The notes below the pieces were generated by a model. That model did no database searches. It was not told the origin of the DNA and saw nothing but the letters and a program-made list of their open reading frames with translations. From positions 124,001 to 188,000 of the forward strand of contig BGKB01000041.1 in NCBI GenBank assembly GCA_003116975.1: a stretch of DNA of 64,000 bases. Reading direction: 5' to 3'. Position numbers and translations under genes: made by a program. This DNA is from Aurantiochytrium sp. KH105 (taxonomy: Eukaryota > Sar > Bigyra > Thraustochytrida > Thraustochytriidae). Positions 50,401 to 64,000 of the stretch are shown one piece after another. Every line of letters starts with the position of its first letter. Within the stretch, counting starts at the first letter, position 1.

Positions 50401-53400
50401 CACGTGCCGCCTCTGCGTAGTATAAGCAGCAAGGGGGGCGAAGAGCACGTGCGCCCACTTTGCGTCAAGCAAAACAGCAACAGCAGGCACGAGCCAGCTT
50501 GCAGGGCGGAGCGGGAAGGTCCACCGCCGGCAGGCCGCGCGACCGACGCACACGCGCGTCTCGCAGGCGCGAAGCGACTGCCGCGGACGTGCGCAGAGCA
50601 GACCGGCAACGAACGTGGCGACAGGAGAGGCACGTGCAGGCACGCAGAGAGAGCGAGGGAGAGACAGGGCTCGCGCGAGGTCGAGGTGAGAAATGCCTTT
50701 CCTCGTAAGGACGAGCGAGGACGTGCTGCCGTCACGCGTAGCGTGGCCGTTCACGAGCACGGGAACATGGCTCACCTTTGCGATCGTGGGCGTCAGCAGC
50801 GGCGCCGCGACGTGGTGGCTGGAAAGCTGCCAGGCCTCGGCCGAGTGCACCGCGAACGCCTGGACGAGCGACTTTTGGGGCGAACCACGGCCCACCCACG
50901 ACAGCGAGTACTGTGAGACATACAACTATGGCGCCTTCATGCAGCAACACGCAAATTCACTGTCGAACCTTGTCTTTTGCGCTTTGGGACTCCTCGTCTT
51001 CCTCTGTGGCCTGGCCGACATGGTGCGCATCAAGTCCATTCTTGCGGCGCCGACCGACGCGCCATATCACGTCGAAAACCATGCCATCCTCTGCCCCATC
51101 TACAGCTTCATGTTCGGCGGCGCCCTCCTCACCATGGGCATCTTCTCTTTTGCATTCCACGCGCACAACACGCGCTTCACCCAGCAAATGGACGTTGGCG
51201 CTATCTTCATTCTTCTCAACGTCATCATGGCGGGCGCCTTTCAACTCAACTTGGACCCGGACGGCAAACGTAGCGGCATCATCATGTTCCGCTTCGTCCT
51301 CTTTGTCATTACCTTTGGCCTCAGCTACCTCATGACATACTACAAGTACTCCATCAGCACACTCGAGCTGATGCTTGGCCAGCTTGCGGCCATTGGTATC
51401 TTCATTCTGACGGCCGTCTTTCGTCGGACACGTCTGCGCCGTGGCAAGGACCACCGCCTCTTCTTCCGCGGATGGCGCTACATTTTCGTCTCGGTGATTC
51501 TGCTCTGCGTTGGCTATGGCATGCGCGAGCTCGGTGTCTCACTTTTGTACTGCGAACCAGACGGTGCTTTTCAGTTCCACGCCTTGTGGCACGCTCTCTG
51601 CGCGCTTTCGGCCTTCCTCATCTATCTCTTTTTCCGCAGCGAGCGTATGCACAAGCCCAAATACGTTCGTGACCAGCAGGTGCTGCCAATGCGCTCTTCG
51701 GCGCGTCGCGATCCGGACGCCCCCGTTGTCTACGTTGCAGGGGACGTTGCCGAGGCACGCCCCGTGTACTAGACTAGCTCGTTGTGTCATTTCCGCAATC
51801 CTTGCTGCATCTGTGTTCCCTCAAAGTAGATCCCCTCCTCTTGCGTTATGCATACTACATATAAACTACATTCTGTCTCTCTCACATCCCCCCCCCCGGG
51901 GGGGCTTTCATTGTATTGCATTCTCTTGGCTGCTATTTTGCCTTGACCGGGTCGAACACGTCCGGGTCGAACACATTTGGGTCGAACACGTTCGGGTCTT
52001 CCTGTTAACCTGTCATCATTGACACTGACGGGAACCTGGAATCGTCAATCGAGAACCTTCAAGCTGCACCTGGCAGGTATTTGTCATTCTCCGCGTCGTC
52101 ATCATCTGTCGCGGCTTCCTCGGGTTCTCGCCAAGATTTGCAGCCAGTCCCAACGCGCCTTAAGACCCAGCAAACGAAGCGCTGGCACTCTGCAGAGCAG
52201 CGTCTGACTGGCTGCTCAAAGATGCATTCTCTTTGCATGTTCGTCAAGGTTAGTATCACGAAAATGTCTTCTCGCGCTTGTTGCGTTGCTTGGAAAAAGG
52301 GCGCGCACCTTGAAGGTTGCGAGAACCTGGCAGCCTCTAGCAGTTACCTACCGCCCGCTAGCCCAGTCCCCCGCATCTACGCGCCGCCGTACGCGCTCGC
52401 TAAGCTAAACGCTAGGACCCGCCTGCGTCCGGCTGCTAGGTGTGCGGCCCCCCCACGACCACGGTTCTCGCTCCCCCCTTTAACTTCTCCCCTACCCCCT
52501 CGGTTCCCCGGTACCACAACGCGGCCTGTCTGCTTAACCCTCCGCACTCGCTCTCCCTATCTCCGCAACGCGGGGGGCGGTCCGCACGTCTTCTTCGGTA
52601 CCCCGCTTTCGCAGGTGCGGCCGCCACTGGCGCGCTCCAGTCTAAGTCGAACCCAGTCTGTTGCAGGCTCGCTGCGGGGGCCCGGGCGTCCGCAGCATCC
52701 ACAGTTACGCAAGTCCCGGCGCCGCTCTTCGAAGGCCCGGAAAAGGAGAACCGCTGCCGCGGCCTCTTCTCTCTGCCTTCCTTTCGCCTGCGCGGCGTCG
52801 AGCTCGTCTTCTTTCTCCTCCGGCCGAGCGCCTCGAGCCGCGCAGCTACGACGAGACCCGGGGCGAGCGGCCGCGCGACCTCGTTTCTGCGGCGTCGCGC
52901 GGGCGGTTCTCGCGGCCGAGCACGGGCCGGGCGTGTGGGGGTATCTCGTCTCATCTCGGCTGCTAGGGCTGGCGACTCGTCGGCGCAGCACGTGCAGGAG
53001 CACCAAAACCAAAACCAAAACCAAAACCAAAACCAAACCCAGGCGGAACGGGAGCGGCACGGCAGGGCAGGGCAGGGCAGGCGCGGAGAGGAGAGGAGAC
53101 GGAGGGAGGGAGGCTGACGCGGCAGACACGCGACGCGCGCGAGGACGAGCAGCGGGAGCGGGCGTGGCAAGCAAGGCGCGACGAGGACGACGACTTGCGT
53201 GCAAGGCATTTCACGTTCGCAAACAAGAAGAGCGCGGTCGGGACGCGCCGCTTGCACCGACCAACCTGCACAAGCGCAACGTCTGTTGCGTAGCGGCGGC
53301 GTCGAGCATCGAGCATCCGCACGCGAGTGAGGAGCGAGGTTGCGCCGGTTGCTAAAACTACGAAGAGGGGGCCGCGGAAGGGGGCGAAACAAGAGCAGAG

Positions 53401-56400
53401 GAAAGGAAGAGCTACGAGACGAGAGCGGTCCGGACGCACCGGGCCGTCGCGGCTGACCAAGCCGTCGCTTGTCGAGCAAATCGAGGCAGAGCAGAGGCTG
53501 CCGCCGCGGAACAATGTCGCTCTTCCTCAGCTACGACTGGGAGGAGGATACCCTTAACCGCGTCGACGTCATCAACACGGAGCTCGAGATGAAGGGTGTC
53601 GACACATATTTTGAAGAGACGCGCATCGCGGGCGACATCTCTGGAGCCATGAAGGAGAACATGGATGTAAGCGAGATGGTCGTCTGCTTCATCACCGCAA
53701 AGTATCTCCGCCAGCTACAAAGCCCTGAAATCACCAGGCCAAGCTGGTGCCGACGTGAATGGGCGCACGCGCACAAAGTCTTCGACTCCTCGAGCATCAT
53801 CATGGTGCTCCTCGACCCGGAGGTTCTCGAAGGCGAATTGAACGACTACATTCATGAAATCAGGGACGAAAGCGTCGTCCTCGACTTCACCACCGACGAT
53901 TCTAATATCGAAGAGCTCATCCATGCATACGAAGAGCATAAGGAGATGGTGAGCACCGGCAAGGCGCGTCGCGCTCGCGCAAAGCAGAGCTTCGTTGAGA
54001 ATCCCGTCGACTGGGAGGAAACCGAACGCACGCTTTATTACCCCAACGGCGACATCAAATATGTGGGTACCCTGCTCTTTGGCAAGATGCACGGCCACGG
54101 AACCTACTTTTACCGCAACAAAGATCGCTACGAGGGCGAGTTCTCCGAGGACTACTTTTGTGGCGCCGGTACCTATTTCTACTCTTCGGGAGCTCGATTC
54201 GAAGGCCACTTTCGGTACGATCGTCGCGAAGGGCCTGGCAGCTCTTTCCGCGTCGACGGTTCACTCAAGTACCAAGGCGAGTACGCAGGTGGCGTTCGTG
54301 ACGGACGAGGCACCGAATACGACGAAGAGAGCAAACCTGTGCGCGACGTTGAATACGAGGACGGCGACCTCATCAACGTTTTTGGCTACTACGAGGGCGA
54401 GGGCGAGGGCGACCCAGCGGACTCGGACTCGGCTCGAAGCACTGCATTGTCAATGTCCACGGCGGGATCTAAGAGCACGACGTCGACTGGCAAGAGCTTG
54501 CGCAAATCGCTTTCTCGTCGTCTCTCCTCGAAGAAACCTGTGCGAGTGGGAAGGTTCAAGATCCCCAAGTAGACCTCCCTTTTCGTCCCCCATCCTTTTT
54601 CATTTCACGGCGGCTGACTCCCCTCTCAACATGTGTCAAGCTGTTTTGTTCTATCGAAGTCCACTCGTTTTGAGGCGCAAGCATCGGCAAGCATGCTCGA
54701 TTTGTTTTTTTTCTCGCTACCTGCGCGCTTCTCCCGCAATTGTTCTTTTGTTACTTTTCTGACTACCATTATTACTACTTCTGCAACCTATGCAATCATA
54801 GACACTAATCTGTTACCTTTTCTTCATTGCAATCCTTGTTTCCCCGTTTGTTTCTTTGTTTGCTCCGTGGTTATTCGTTTACTCTATTGGCTTGCTCCAC
54901 ATTTTGCCGCCGATTGCACGCCCCTCAAGTCACAAGGTAGTGACAAGCACGAAAACAAACGTTCATTCTGCCTGCATGCGATGACCGAGACATGCATTTG
55001 ATCGGGGCCCGGCATCAGAACTCGAAGTGCCAAGGACCCTTGACCGATTAATTAATTGAAACGAACGCCTTCATCAAGGTTGAGTCAAGTTGTTGTCTAC
55101 TTTACATCATCAGGTCATGATGTAGCTAGTAGGACCAGGTCGCGGGAACAGCGGGAACACGCCCCTCCCTGGTTGGTTGGACCTCAGACCCGAGACCCGG
55201 AGAAGACCCAGACACGAAGAACGCGCGCGCGCGAGGCAGCAGACCTTTGAGCGCGGCGGGGACGGAAAGTAGGGCAGGATGGTGCGCAAGAAGGTGGACG
55301 AGCGCCTCCGCACCCTGCTGGAGAACGGCGTCAAAAAGAGGCACCGGTCGCTGGTCGTTCTCGTGGGCGATGGCGGCAAGGACCAGGTCGTGAACATCCA
55401 CTATATCCTCAGCAAGCTGCAGGTCAAGGCGAGACCTTCGGTGCTATGGTGCTACAAGAAGGACCTCGGGTTCTCGACCCACAAGAAGAAGCGCATGCGC
55501 CAGATCAAAAAGCAAGTCCAGCGCGGCCTCTACGATCCCGAGCGAGATGATCCTTTCGAGCTCTTCATGGCCTCCACCAACATTCAGTGGCGCTACTACC
55601 GCGACTCGGACAAGGTTCTCGGCCAGACCTTTGGTATGTGCGTCCTCCAGGACTTTGAGGCCCTCACGCCCAACCTGCTTGCGCGCACTGTAGAGACTGT
55701 CGAGGGTGGCGGCGTCGTCGTCCTTTTGCTCAAGCGCCTCGACTCCTTGCGCCAGCTGTACACCATGTCCATGGATGTGCACGCGCGCTTCCGTACCGAG
55801 GCATACAACATGGTCAAGCCGCGCTTCAACGAACGCTTCATCCTCTCTTTGGCATCTTGCAAAGCCTGCGTTGTCATGGACGACGAGCTCAACATTCTAC
55901 CCATCTCCAAGCACATTCGCTCGATCGAGCCCGTCGAGGGCCCGAACTTGGGTGGCGCTGACCCGTCATCCGCGCAGAGCGAGAGCGCCCTACAGCTCGC
56001 AAACCTCAAGGAGAGCCTCGCTGGCACTCAGCCCGCGAGCAACCTCGTCTCCCTGGCGCGCACGGTGGACCAGGCGCAAGCCATCCTCACCTTTATCGAG
56101 TCCGTTGCCGACAAAAGCCTTGCTTCCACCGTCACGCTCACGGCTGGACGTGGCCGCGGAAAATCTGCCGCACTGGGTCTTGGCCTTGCTTCTGCCATTG
56201 CCTTTGGCTACAGCAACGTCTTTGTCACATCCCCCAGCCCGGAGAACCTCAAGACTGTCTTTGAGTTCCTCTTCAAGGGTCTCGACGCCATTGCCTACAA
56301 GGAGCACATCGACTATGAGATCATTCAGTCCACGAATCCGGACTTTAACAAGGCTGTAGTCCGCGTCAACATCTTCCACGAGCATCGTCAGACAATTCAG

Positions 56401-59400
56401 TACATTGACCCCCACGACAGCGCCAAGCTCGCCCAGGCCGAGCTTGTCGTCGTCGACGAGGCCGCAGCCATCCCGCTTCCTCTCGTGCGCAGCCTCATTG
56501 GTCCTTACCTCGTCTTTATGAGCTCCACCATTGACGGCTACGAGGGCACGGGCCGCTCGCTTTCGGTCAAGCTTATCAATCAGCTTCGCGTCTCCTCTGC
56601 TCGCGCAAAGAGCGCTGCTCAGGGCTGGCGGACCAACGAGTTCATGTATCGCAAGGGTGATAAGGACGCCGCAAACGCAACTGCCGCTGCCGCCAAGGAG
56701 AGCGCCAACACCAGCGCGACATCACGCACTTTGCGCGAAATCGAGCTCAAGGAGCCCATTCGTTACGCGAACGCCGATCCCGTCGAGTCGTGGCTCAACC
56801 ATACGCTCTGTCTCGAGGCCACCAACATGGCGCAGATTCTCCGCAATGGCACGCCCCATCCGGACAGCTGCTCACTCTTTGCTGTGGACCGCGATACGCT
56901 CTTTTCGCACCATGCCGTCAGCGAGGCGCTCTTGCAGCGCATTTGGTCTCTCTTTGTCGCCTCGCACTACAAGAACAGCCCCAACGATCTCCAGCTTCTC
57001 TCGGATGCCCCTGCACACCGCCTCTTTGTCCTTCTTGGACCGCAAAAGGACGACGAAGACGACAGCGATGATGACAGCGACGACGACGAGAGCGACGGCG
57101 AAGGCGATGATGAGGACCAAGGGGAAAAGAAGAAAAAGAAAAAGAAGAAGAGCAAAAAGAAGGATGCCAACGACAGCAAGCCCAAAGACCAGCTTCCCGA
57201 CATTCTTTGTGCGGTGCAGATTGCCCTCGAGGGAGGCATCTCGCGCAAGCACGTAGAGGCGCAACTTAAACATGGCAACCGCGCCAGTGGTGATCTCGTT
57301 CCCTGGACCATCTCGCAGCAGTTCCAAGACAACGATTTCGCTCGCCTCGACGGCGCGCGCGTCGTTCGCATTGCATCGCATCCGAGCGCCACTCGCATGG
57401 GCTACGGAAAGCGCGCCATGGAGCTCTTGCGCCGTTTCTACCAGGGTGAGCTCGTTGGCGACGACACCCCCGAGGATGATGGCTTTGAGCGCGTTGAACT
57501 CCTCGAAAAGACGGACACGAACCTTCTCAAGGAGAAGATTCGCCCACGCAAAGCTCTTCAGCCCCTGCTCGTCGACGTGGCGGATCTGCGCCCTCCGCGT
57601 CTGCATTACATGTCGGTCTCCTACGGTCTCACGCCCTCGCTCTTTTCCTTTTGGAGCACGACCGGATTTCGTCCCGTCTACCTTCGACAGACTGCCAACG
57701 ATCTCACGGGCGAGTTCACCAACATCGTCATTAACCCGCTCGATACGAGCGATCTCGCCGACGGCACCGAGGCTCACTGGGAAGATAGGTACGTCTTGAC
57801 TTGTTCTCGATCTCTCTAGTGCTGTAATCTTGACACGCGCAAGAGGACACACGCGGGTTTAAAGGAGGGATGTAAGGCTCATGCCACGCTCACTTTGTGA
57901 GTGCAGTCGGCGCAAGCTTGCCGCGGTGCGCCCATTGTGGGCCCTGCCGACCTTTACTTGCTCGCGTCGACCCTCCTCCCGCCATAATAGTTGCTACATC
58001 GGGCGTCATATAGGCTGGCGAGGCGCGAGTTGCTCCCCTCTTGCTGGGTCAGATGCGTCCGAGACAGATCGTACGGGCAACAGCGACAACATCGAAGTGA
58101 ACTTGTTCGCCTGTTCTCTTTTATTATCTCCGACCGACTTTGAAAACTAACTCTATGCTCTTGTCAATACACAGTTTTTGCAAGGACTTCGCGCGCAGGT
58201 ACATCAATCTTCTTTCCGGACCTTTTCGCAAGCTCGACTCGTCGCTCTCGCTCAGCATTGTCAGCACGGCCATGAAGGGCTCGGGTGTGTCGGCTGCCGA
58301 CATGGACGCTGGTCGCGAGGTCGCGGACACCACCAAGCAGATCTCCGCCCGCGACCTGCAGGTCCTTCTTTCCCCGCACGATATCCGTCGTCTCGACGCC
58401 TACAGCCGCAACCTGGTCGATTTTCATCTCATCACAGACCTCTTGCCGGATGTTGCGCGCATCTTCTTTGAGGACCGCCTGCCGAGCTCCATGAGTCTCT
58501 CGTTTCTGCAACGCGCCATCCTCCTCGGCATGGGTCTTCAGCGCAAGAGCGTCGACGACCTTGGCTCCGAGTACGACATGCCGGGCTCTCAATTGCTCGC
58601 GCTTTTTAACAAGTCGGTGCGCAAGCTTCATGGCGCTCTTGATGACGTTCAGAAGCGCCAGATTGAGTCCGAAGTGGACCAAGACGAGGGTATGCAGTCC
58701 GCTCTGGACCTGCAGTCCCGCATTCGCTCGGGTAAGGCAATGCAGCCCATCGCAGCGTCCATGTCTGCCGAACAGTCCCAAGAAGGTACCAAGACCCTCA
58801 AGAAGATGTCCTCTGCGGCCCAAGACGAAGCAATCAAGCTGCTTGATCTCGAAAAGTATGCCATCAAGGGCGATGACGCTGATCTCGCTCTGGCGACCAA
58901 GAACGGCATTGGCAACCATGGAATCGTGAGCGTCAAAGTCAAGCGACCTGCTGCAAGCGAAGAGACCTCGGAAACCCCCAAAGCTGCCAAAAAGGCGCGC
59001 AAGAGCACCGGCGATAGCGGACGCAAGTTCCAGCGCTCTTCGCACTCCAAGCACAAGCGCTCAAAGAAGTGAGTTCTCATTTCAGGTATATCTAGCCTAA
59101 TCTCATTCACCTTTTTTACCACCTCTTTCACCACTTTTGGCTCCGGGAGTAAACGAGAAAACTCGAAAGGTTTTTGTTTTGTTTTGTTTTTCCTTACAAA
59201 AGATGTTGCGTAAAGGTGGCCTCCCATTTCTTGATGAAACGAGTTCACCGCACTTCTGTTTGCTAAAAAAGCTAAAGAAGAAAACCCTGTCAAATCACTT
59301 GCTCATTATCTCTATGTCTTTGGCGGGACTGCTTCAAGCATCGGCAGGCGCTGTGGCCTTGATGGTTGCTTCGTGAAGCGCGTTGAAAAAGTCCGGATCA

Positions 59401-62400
59401 AGGTCCTCCTGGAATGATTGATCTTGCAGCCACGGGGCCACCGGCAAGCCCTTGCTGGCAAGGAAGCTGGGGTTGTAGAGCTTGGACGCGTAGCGCTGGC
59501 CAAGGTCGCAAAGCGGTGTCACGACAGTGTGGCCGGGGCCAAGGTCCTTGGCCACACGGATCGCTCCCGCGACGTTGACAGCAGCTGAGCCGCCGACCGC
59601 AAGACCTTCCTTCTCCAAGAGCGCATAAAGGGTGGGCATCATTTCCGTGTCAGGAATCTCGTGGAGGAGATCGGGCGTAAATCCTTCCATATTGCCGGTG
59701 ATGCGTCCCTGGCCGATACCTTCCGTGATGGAACTGCCCTCCGAGGCGAGCTGGCCGTCACGAAAATACCGGTACACGGCTGCGCCACAGGGGTCCGTAA
59801 GGCCGATCTTGATCGAGGGATGTTTGGAGCGCAGGTACTCGGCGACACCGGAAAGGGTGCCTCCTGTGCCCATTGCGCACGAGAAGGCGTCGAGACGGCC
59901 CGTCATGGCCATGGCCTGCTCGTAAATCTCCGGACCGGTGGACTCCGTGTGCGCACGACGATTGGCAAGGTTGTCCCACTGGTCCGCGTACAGGGTGTTG
60001 AGGCCCGTCTGCTCCTTGATCTCTGCGGCGAGACGCTTGGCAACATGCACGTAGTTGTTCGGGTTCTTGTACGGCACGGGCGGGACCTCAACCAAGGAGG
60101 CGCCGGCCAGACGAAGAGTAGCCTTCTTTTCTTCCGACTGCGAGGAAGCAATGCCAATGATGCAGCGGTATCCAAAGACCCGCGACGCGAGCGCGAGACC
60201 GATTCCGGTGTTGCCTGCGGTTCCCTCGACGACCACGCCAGGCTCGCCACGTTTGAGCAGGCCTCGCGCCTCGGCGTCGCGGATCATCCAGAGCGCCGCA
60301 CGGTCCTTGATGCTGCCTCCGGGGTTCTCGTACTCGCACTTTGCCAGCACATCGCATCCGGTCAGCTCCGAGGCGAACTTGAGCCGGACCATGCGCGTGT
60401 TGCCCACGAGTTGCTCAAAGCCCGGCTTGGCGCCGTCGCCGGCGCTCGACGACAGCCATGCTGCGCCTCCAGGGCCGAGCGAGCCGCCCAGGCGCCGCTG
60501 GGCTGCGGCCAGAGCTGCAGCGCTGCTGTGGCCTTTCATCCTCGCGTCGCGACTTCTCTCCTCGCGCGGCTGCCCGTCCGCAATCTGCTTTCGCGCGTCG
60601 CCCTTCGCGCGGATTGAGCTCTGCCGGCCTCGTTTCCCTTTCCGAAGCCTGGAGGGGCACCCCGCGCCGCAATTTGTCCGGGCTCTCATGTTACGACCAG
60701 GCGCCTTTCGCGTTTCGGACGCGCGAAACGTCGATACTGACCCCGTACGGCGTGCGAAAGCGGCGCGGGGGGTAGAGGAGAAAGGTACATTTGCATCGTC
60801 GACGGGGCCAGAATTAGCGGTGAAGCCAGAAGGAGTCAGTATTTTCCCAAAGTACACCTTTGGGTCTCTTGCGGCCTGACGATGCGATTCGACAGCATTG
60901 GACATCAAGGCCCGTGAACATGGGATGGATCGAAGAAAGCTCTGGTGGGGCTGGCTCGTAGAGGTGGCGAATGTCTTGAAGATTCAACGCAGCGCCCAGC
61001 TTGCCGTGGCAGGAAGGCTTGATGCTTGCCGTTTCTGTGTGACTTATAGAACTTCTACTTCGACTGGAACCTCTTCTGAATCTCAGAACAAGTCGATCAC
61101 AATCATTCATCGAACAGGGTCGTCTGCGAGGGCGGCAACCTCGACGGCTTTGCCCAAAACCCGAAAAAAGACGAAGAAGAGGCAAACCAGAGAGGAAAGG
61201 AAAAGCTTAGCAAGGCAAGATGGTGGACGTTCTCATGATCGGCACGGGAGAGTACACGACGGGATACTCTGCGACCAGCGTCGCGGAATCCGACAAGGGC
61301 GCAGGTGTTGTGGGCGTGGTGCTGATTGACCTTCGCAGACGCGGCGGCCGCGTCAAGAGGCTTGGGCTCTGCGGCACCAACGGCAAGAAGATGCCGGCCA
61401 TTAGGGACCATGTAAAACGCAACATCGGCGACGCGTACAGCGACATGGACTGCTCGCTCGAATGTTTTCCCGGCGATGATGAGGTCGACCCCGAAGCTTA
61501 CCTAAAGGCCCTCGACGCCTTCAAGGCTGGCGATCTTGTCACGGTCTTTACGCCAGACGACACCCATTTTAAGATCACCAAAGCAGCACTTGAGCGCGGC
61601 ATGCACGTTCTCACCACCAAGCCGCTCGTGAAGACGCTCGAGGAGCACCGCGAGCTCATCGCGCTGGCACGCGAGAAGAACGTCCTCCTTATGTGTGAAG
61701 TGCACAAGCGATTCGATCCCATTTACACGGACGCACGAGACCGCTCAGCCGCACTTGGTGACTTTTCCTTCATGGATTCGTACATGTCGCAGCCCAAGAC
61801 ACAGCTCGAGACCTTCAAGTCTTGGGCAGGCCAAGCCTCGGATATTTCCTACTATTTGAACTCGCACCACATTGACTTTCATGAGTGGTGTGTCTCTGGT
61901 CGCGCCCGGCCCGTTTCCGTTGTGGCGAGCGCCGCAACAGGCGTGGCCAAGGACATTGTTGCTGCCGACACGTGCGAGGACACCATTACGTTGCTGGTCC
62001 AGTGGGAAAATCGTGAGTCTGGCAACCTCGGTACGGCAGTTTATACTTCATCATGGATCGCGCCGCCCGGCGAGGTCCATTCGCAGCAGCGTTTCTTTTA
62101 CATGGGGCATAAGGGAGAACTCCGCGTCGACCAGGGTAAGTGAAAGCAGGGCGCAGGAACGCAAGTTGACTCTTCCAATTTTGAGATCGATCCAGATTTG
62201 AGAAGGAGAACGAGACAAAGAGCAGAGAAAACATGGACCAAAAGAAGAAGGCACTTGATGACCGCAGTTTACTAACGCATCACCCGCTTTTCGTGGTTTT
62301 ACAATATACAGCGCACCGTGGTTTTGAAGTTGCCACGGATGCCAAGGGATACGCTTCTTGCAATCCGCTCTTCATGAAATACCAGCCGAATCCGCAAGGC

Positions 62401-64000
62401 GAGTTTGCGGGTCAGCTTGGCTATGGCTACCGCTCGATCGAAGCCTTTGTGGACCGCGCTACAGCGATGCGGAATGGAGACATTACGCTCGAGGACTGCA
62501 ATCGCGAATTGCCTACGGTGGAGACGACAATGCTTACGACTGCTATTCTTGAAGCAGGTCGCCGCTCTCTCGATAGTGCGGGTATGCCCATTCAGATTGA
62601 GTATAGTGACGCGAGCAACTGGGGCGAACCTACCGGCCTCAAGTCGCGTTCCGCTTAATTTTTTTTACATTCATAAGAATTTCCTTTTTTTTTTTTTTTT
62701 TAAATAAGGTTTAGCCATCACTTGCCCGACCACCACCAAATAACGATTGAGCAACCATTTTATTCTTCAGGAAAAAGTAGCTAGAGATGCAAGATTTGAC
62801 CTGGGTCAAGACGTCTCCGGAGGCTCGACCTGCGACTTGCAGAGTGGGCAAGTGTCATGTCCCTTGAGCCACTGCTTGATGCATCCTTCATGATACGCGT
62901 GAGAGCATGGCAGCACTGTTGCGTTTTCGCCTTGTGCCAGGTTCTCTAAACAAATGCAGCAACCAGTCTCGAGATCTCTTGCAAGCATGTATGAAGAGAG
63001 CAGGGCAAGCTTGGTTGCATCGAGACCCCGCGACACGCTGCGCGAAACAGCGTTATCCGGAGCCATAGCTTCGCGAAGAAACTGCTGCAATCGCTCGCTA
63101 TTTGGGTTTTCGAACCCTCGCGCGAGGTTTGCGTTCCATGCCGAGAGACTCATGAACCGCGGTCGCGAGGCACGCGTGCTCTCTGTATGTCTTGCAAGCA
63201 TTGGCGCGTGCTGCTCAATGAGCGAATCGAGATACTCGTCGGAAAGATCTGCGCGTGTAATTCGCGTTGCAGACGCATTCCCGCGTAATAAATTACCTGC
63301 CGTCACTTGCGCGCGTCGTTGCGCCCTTCGTTGACGTCGTGTTGTATTCTGCTGGGCAGTTGCCGCTGCAGCTGCTGTTGTCGCGTGGGCTTGCGCTTGC
63401 TCTTGTCTGAGTCCGATGCGATCAGAACCAGAGGCGGTTCGTAATGTACGGGTGGATTGCGCACTGCGTGGTCGAGGACGTAGCGTGCGCCCGGTGCCAT
63501 TTCGATTTGCATGGCCGAAATTAGTTTCTTGCAACGGCCGCTGCGGTGGGGTTGGATCCTGAATGTTCGGTGGACCAACTTGGAGTGTTTCTGGAGCGCA
63601 GTTCGCCTTGTCTTCAAGTTTCTGCGCAAGATCTAGCATGCTCTGTGCAAGGTTGAGGAGTGACTCGATGCTCAAGTTGGTTGTCATGTGCTCTTGATAG
63701 CTGCTCTGCGGTCGTTGACGTGCATTCAAGGTCGCGCCTATTGCCCCCGATGACAATTGAGCGGGATGAGCGAGCATCGTCTCGCTCACACTCGTTCACA
63801 CTCGCGTGGTGGCTTGACGTCGTGGTTACTCGTGATCTCATTCTATTGTGATTACAACTCGCAGCACGTGCGTGCATGCTTACCTCATACAAGTCATAGC
63901 CGTTGGTGACGAAACTAAAAAAATTATAATAAAAATTCTGATAAAATCAAGTGGTCTTCCGGCATCCCGGCAGTTTGCATCGTTCTGCTGCAGCTGTCCA

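Overview
This is eukaryotic nuclear DNA carrying about twenty protein genes. They include a proteasome beta subunit, the NAT10 RNA acetyltransferase, a SEC14-GOLD protein, a DHHC acyltransferase, an alkaline-ceramidase relative and calpain, tubulin-ligase-like and MORN-repeat proteins. Introns are few, short and GT-AG (five are placed here, 102 to 386 bases). Genes sit close together in alternating orientation, and the spaces between divergent genes are G+C-rich and packed with CTTGCTCGCTCGC-type simple sequence. This suits a compact-genome protist. I favour a thraustochytrid-like stramenopile, but that placement is inference.

Layout. 1-10196 has no recognisable gene and is almost entirely low-complexity sequence. 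10197-15595 holds a tandem pair of related seven-helix membrane proteins of unknown function. 16246-20805 encodes a calpain protease joined to an EML-type WD40 propeller. A spliced DHHC acyltransferase (minus), an ammonium transporter (plus) and a SEC14-GOLD protein (plus) follow. 29400-33967 has a VOC/glyoxalase-fold protein (minus), proteasome beta-1 (plus) and a SulP anion transporter lacking a STAS domain (minus). 34646-37639 has two orphan proteins. 37840-41322 (minus) is a three-domain glutaredoxin-like / tubulin-tyrosine-ligase-like / M14 zinc-hydrolase protein behind an N-terminal membrane anchor.

42494-48936 has two NIPA-type transporter paralogues in opposite orientation, one spliced and interrupted by an assembly gap, the other intronless, flanking an acylated LIM protein. 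Then come a stretch that looks like a decayed gene (49249-49990), a ceramidase-like membrane hydrolase, a TIR-MORN protein, spliced NAT10, a mitochondrial-type cysteine synthase, a spliced Gfo/Idh/MocA oxidoreductase and a RING-H2 ubiquitin ligase.

No operon-like logic is visible, as expected in a eukaryote. The strongest candidates for undescribed biology are three multidomain fusions: ligase plus hydrolase (37840-41322), calpain plus EML (16246-20805) and TIR plus MORN (53514-54572). Two of them carry modules that in other organisms act on or bind microtubules.
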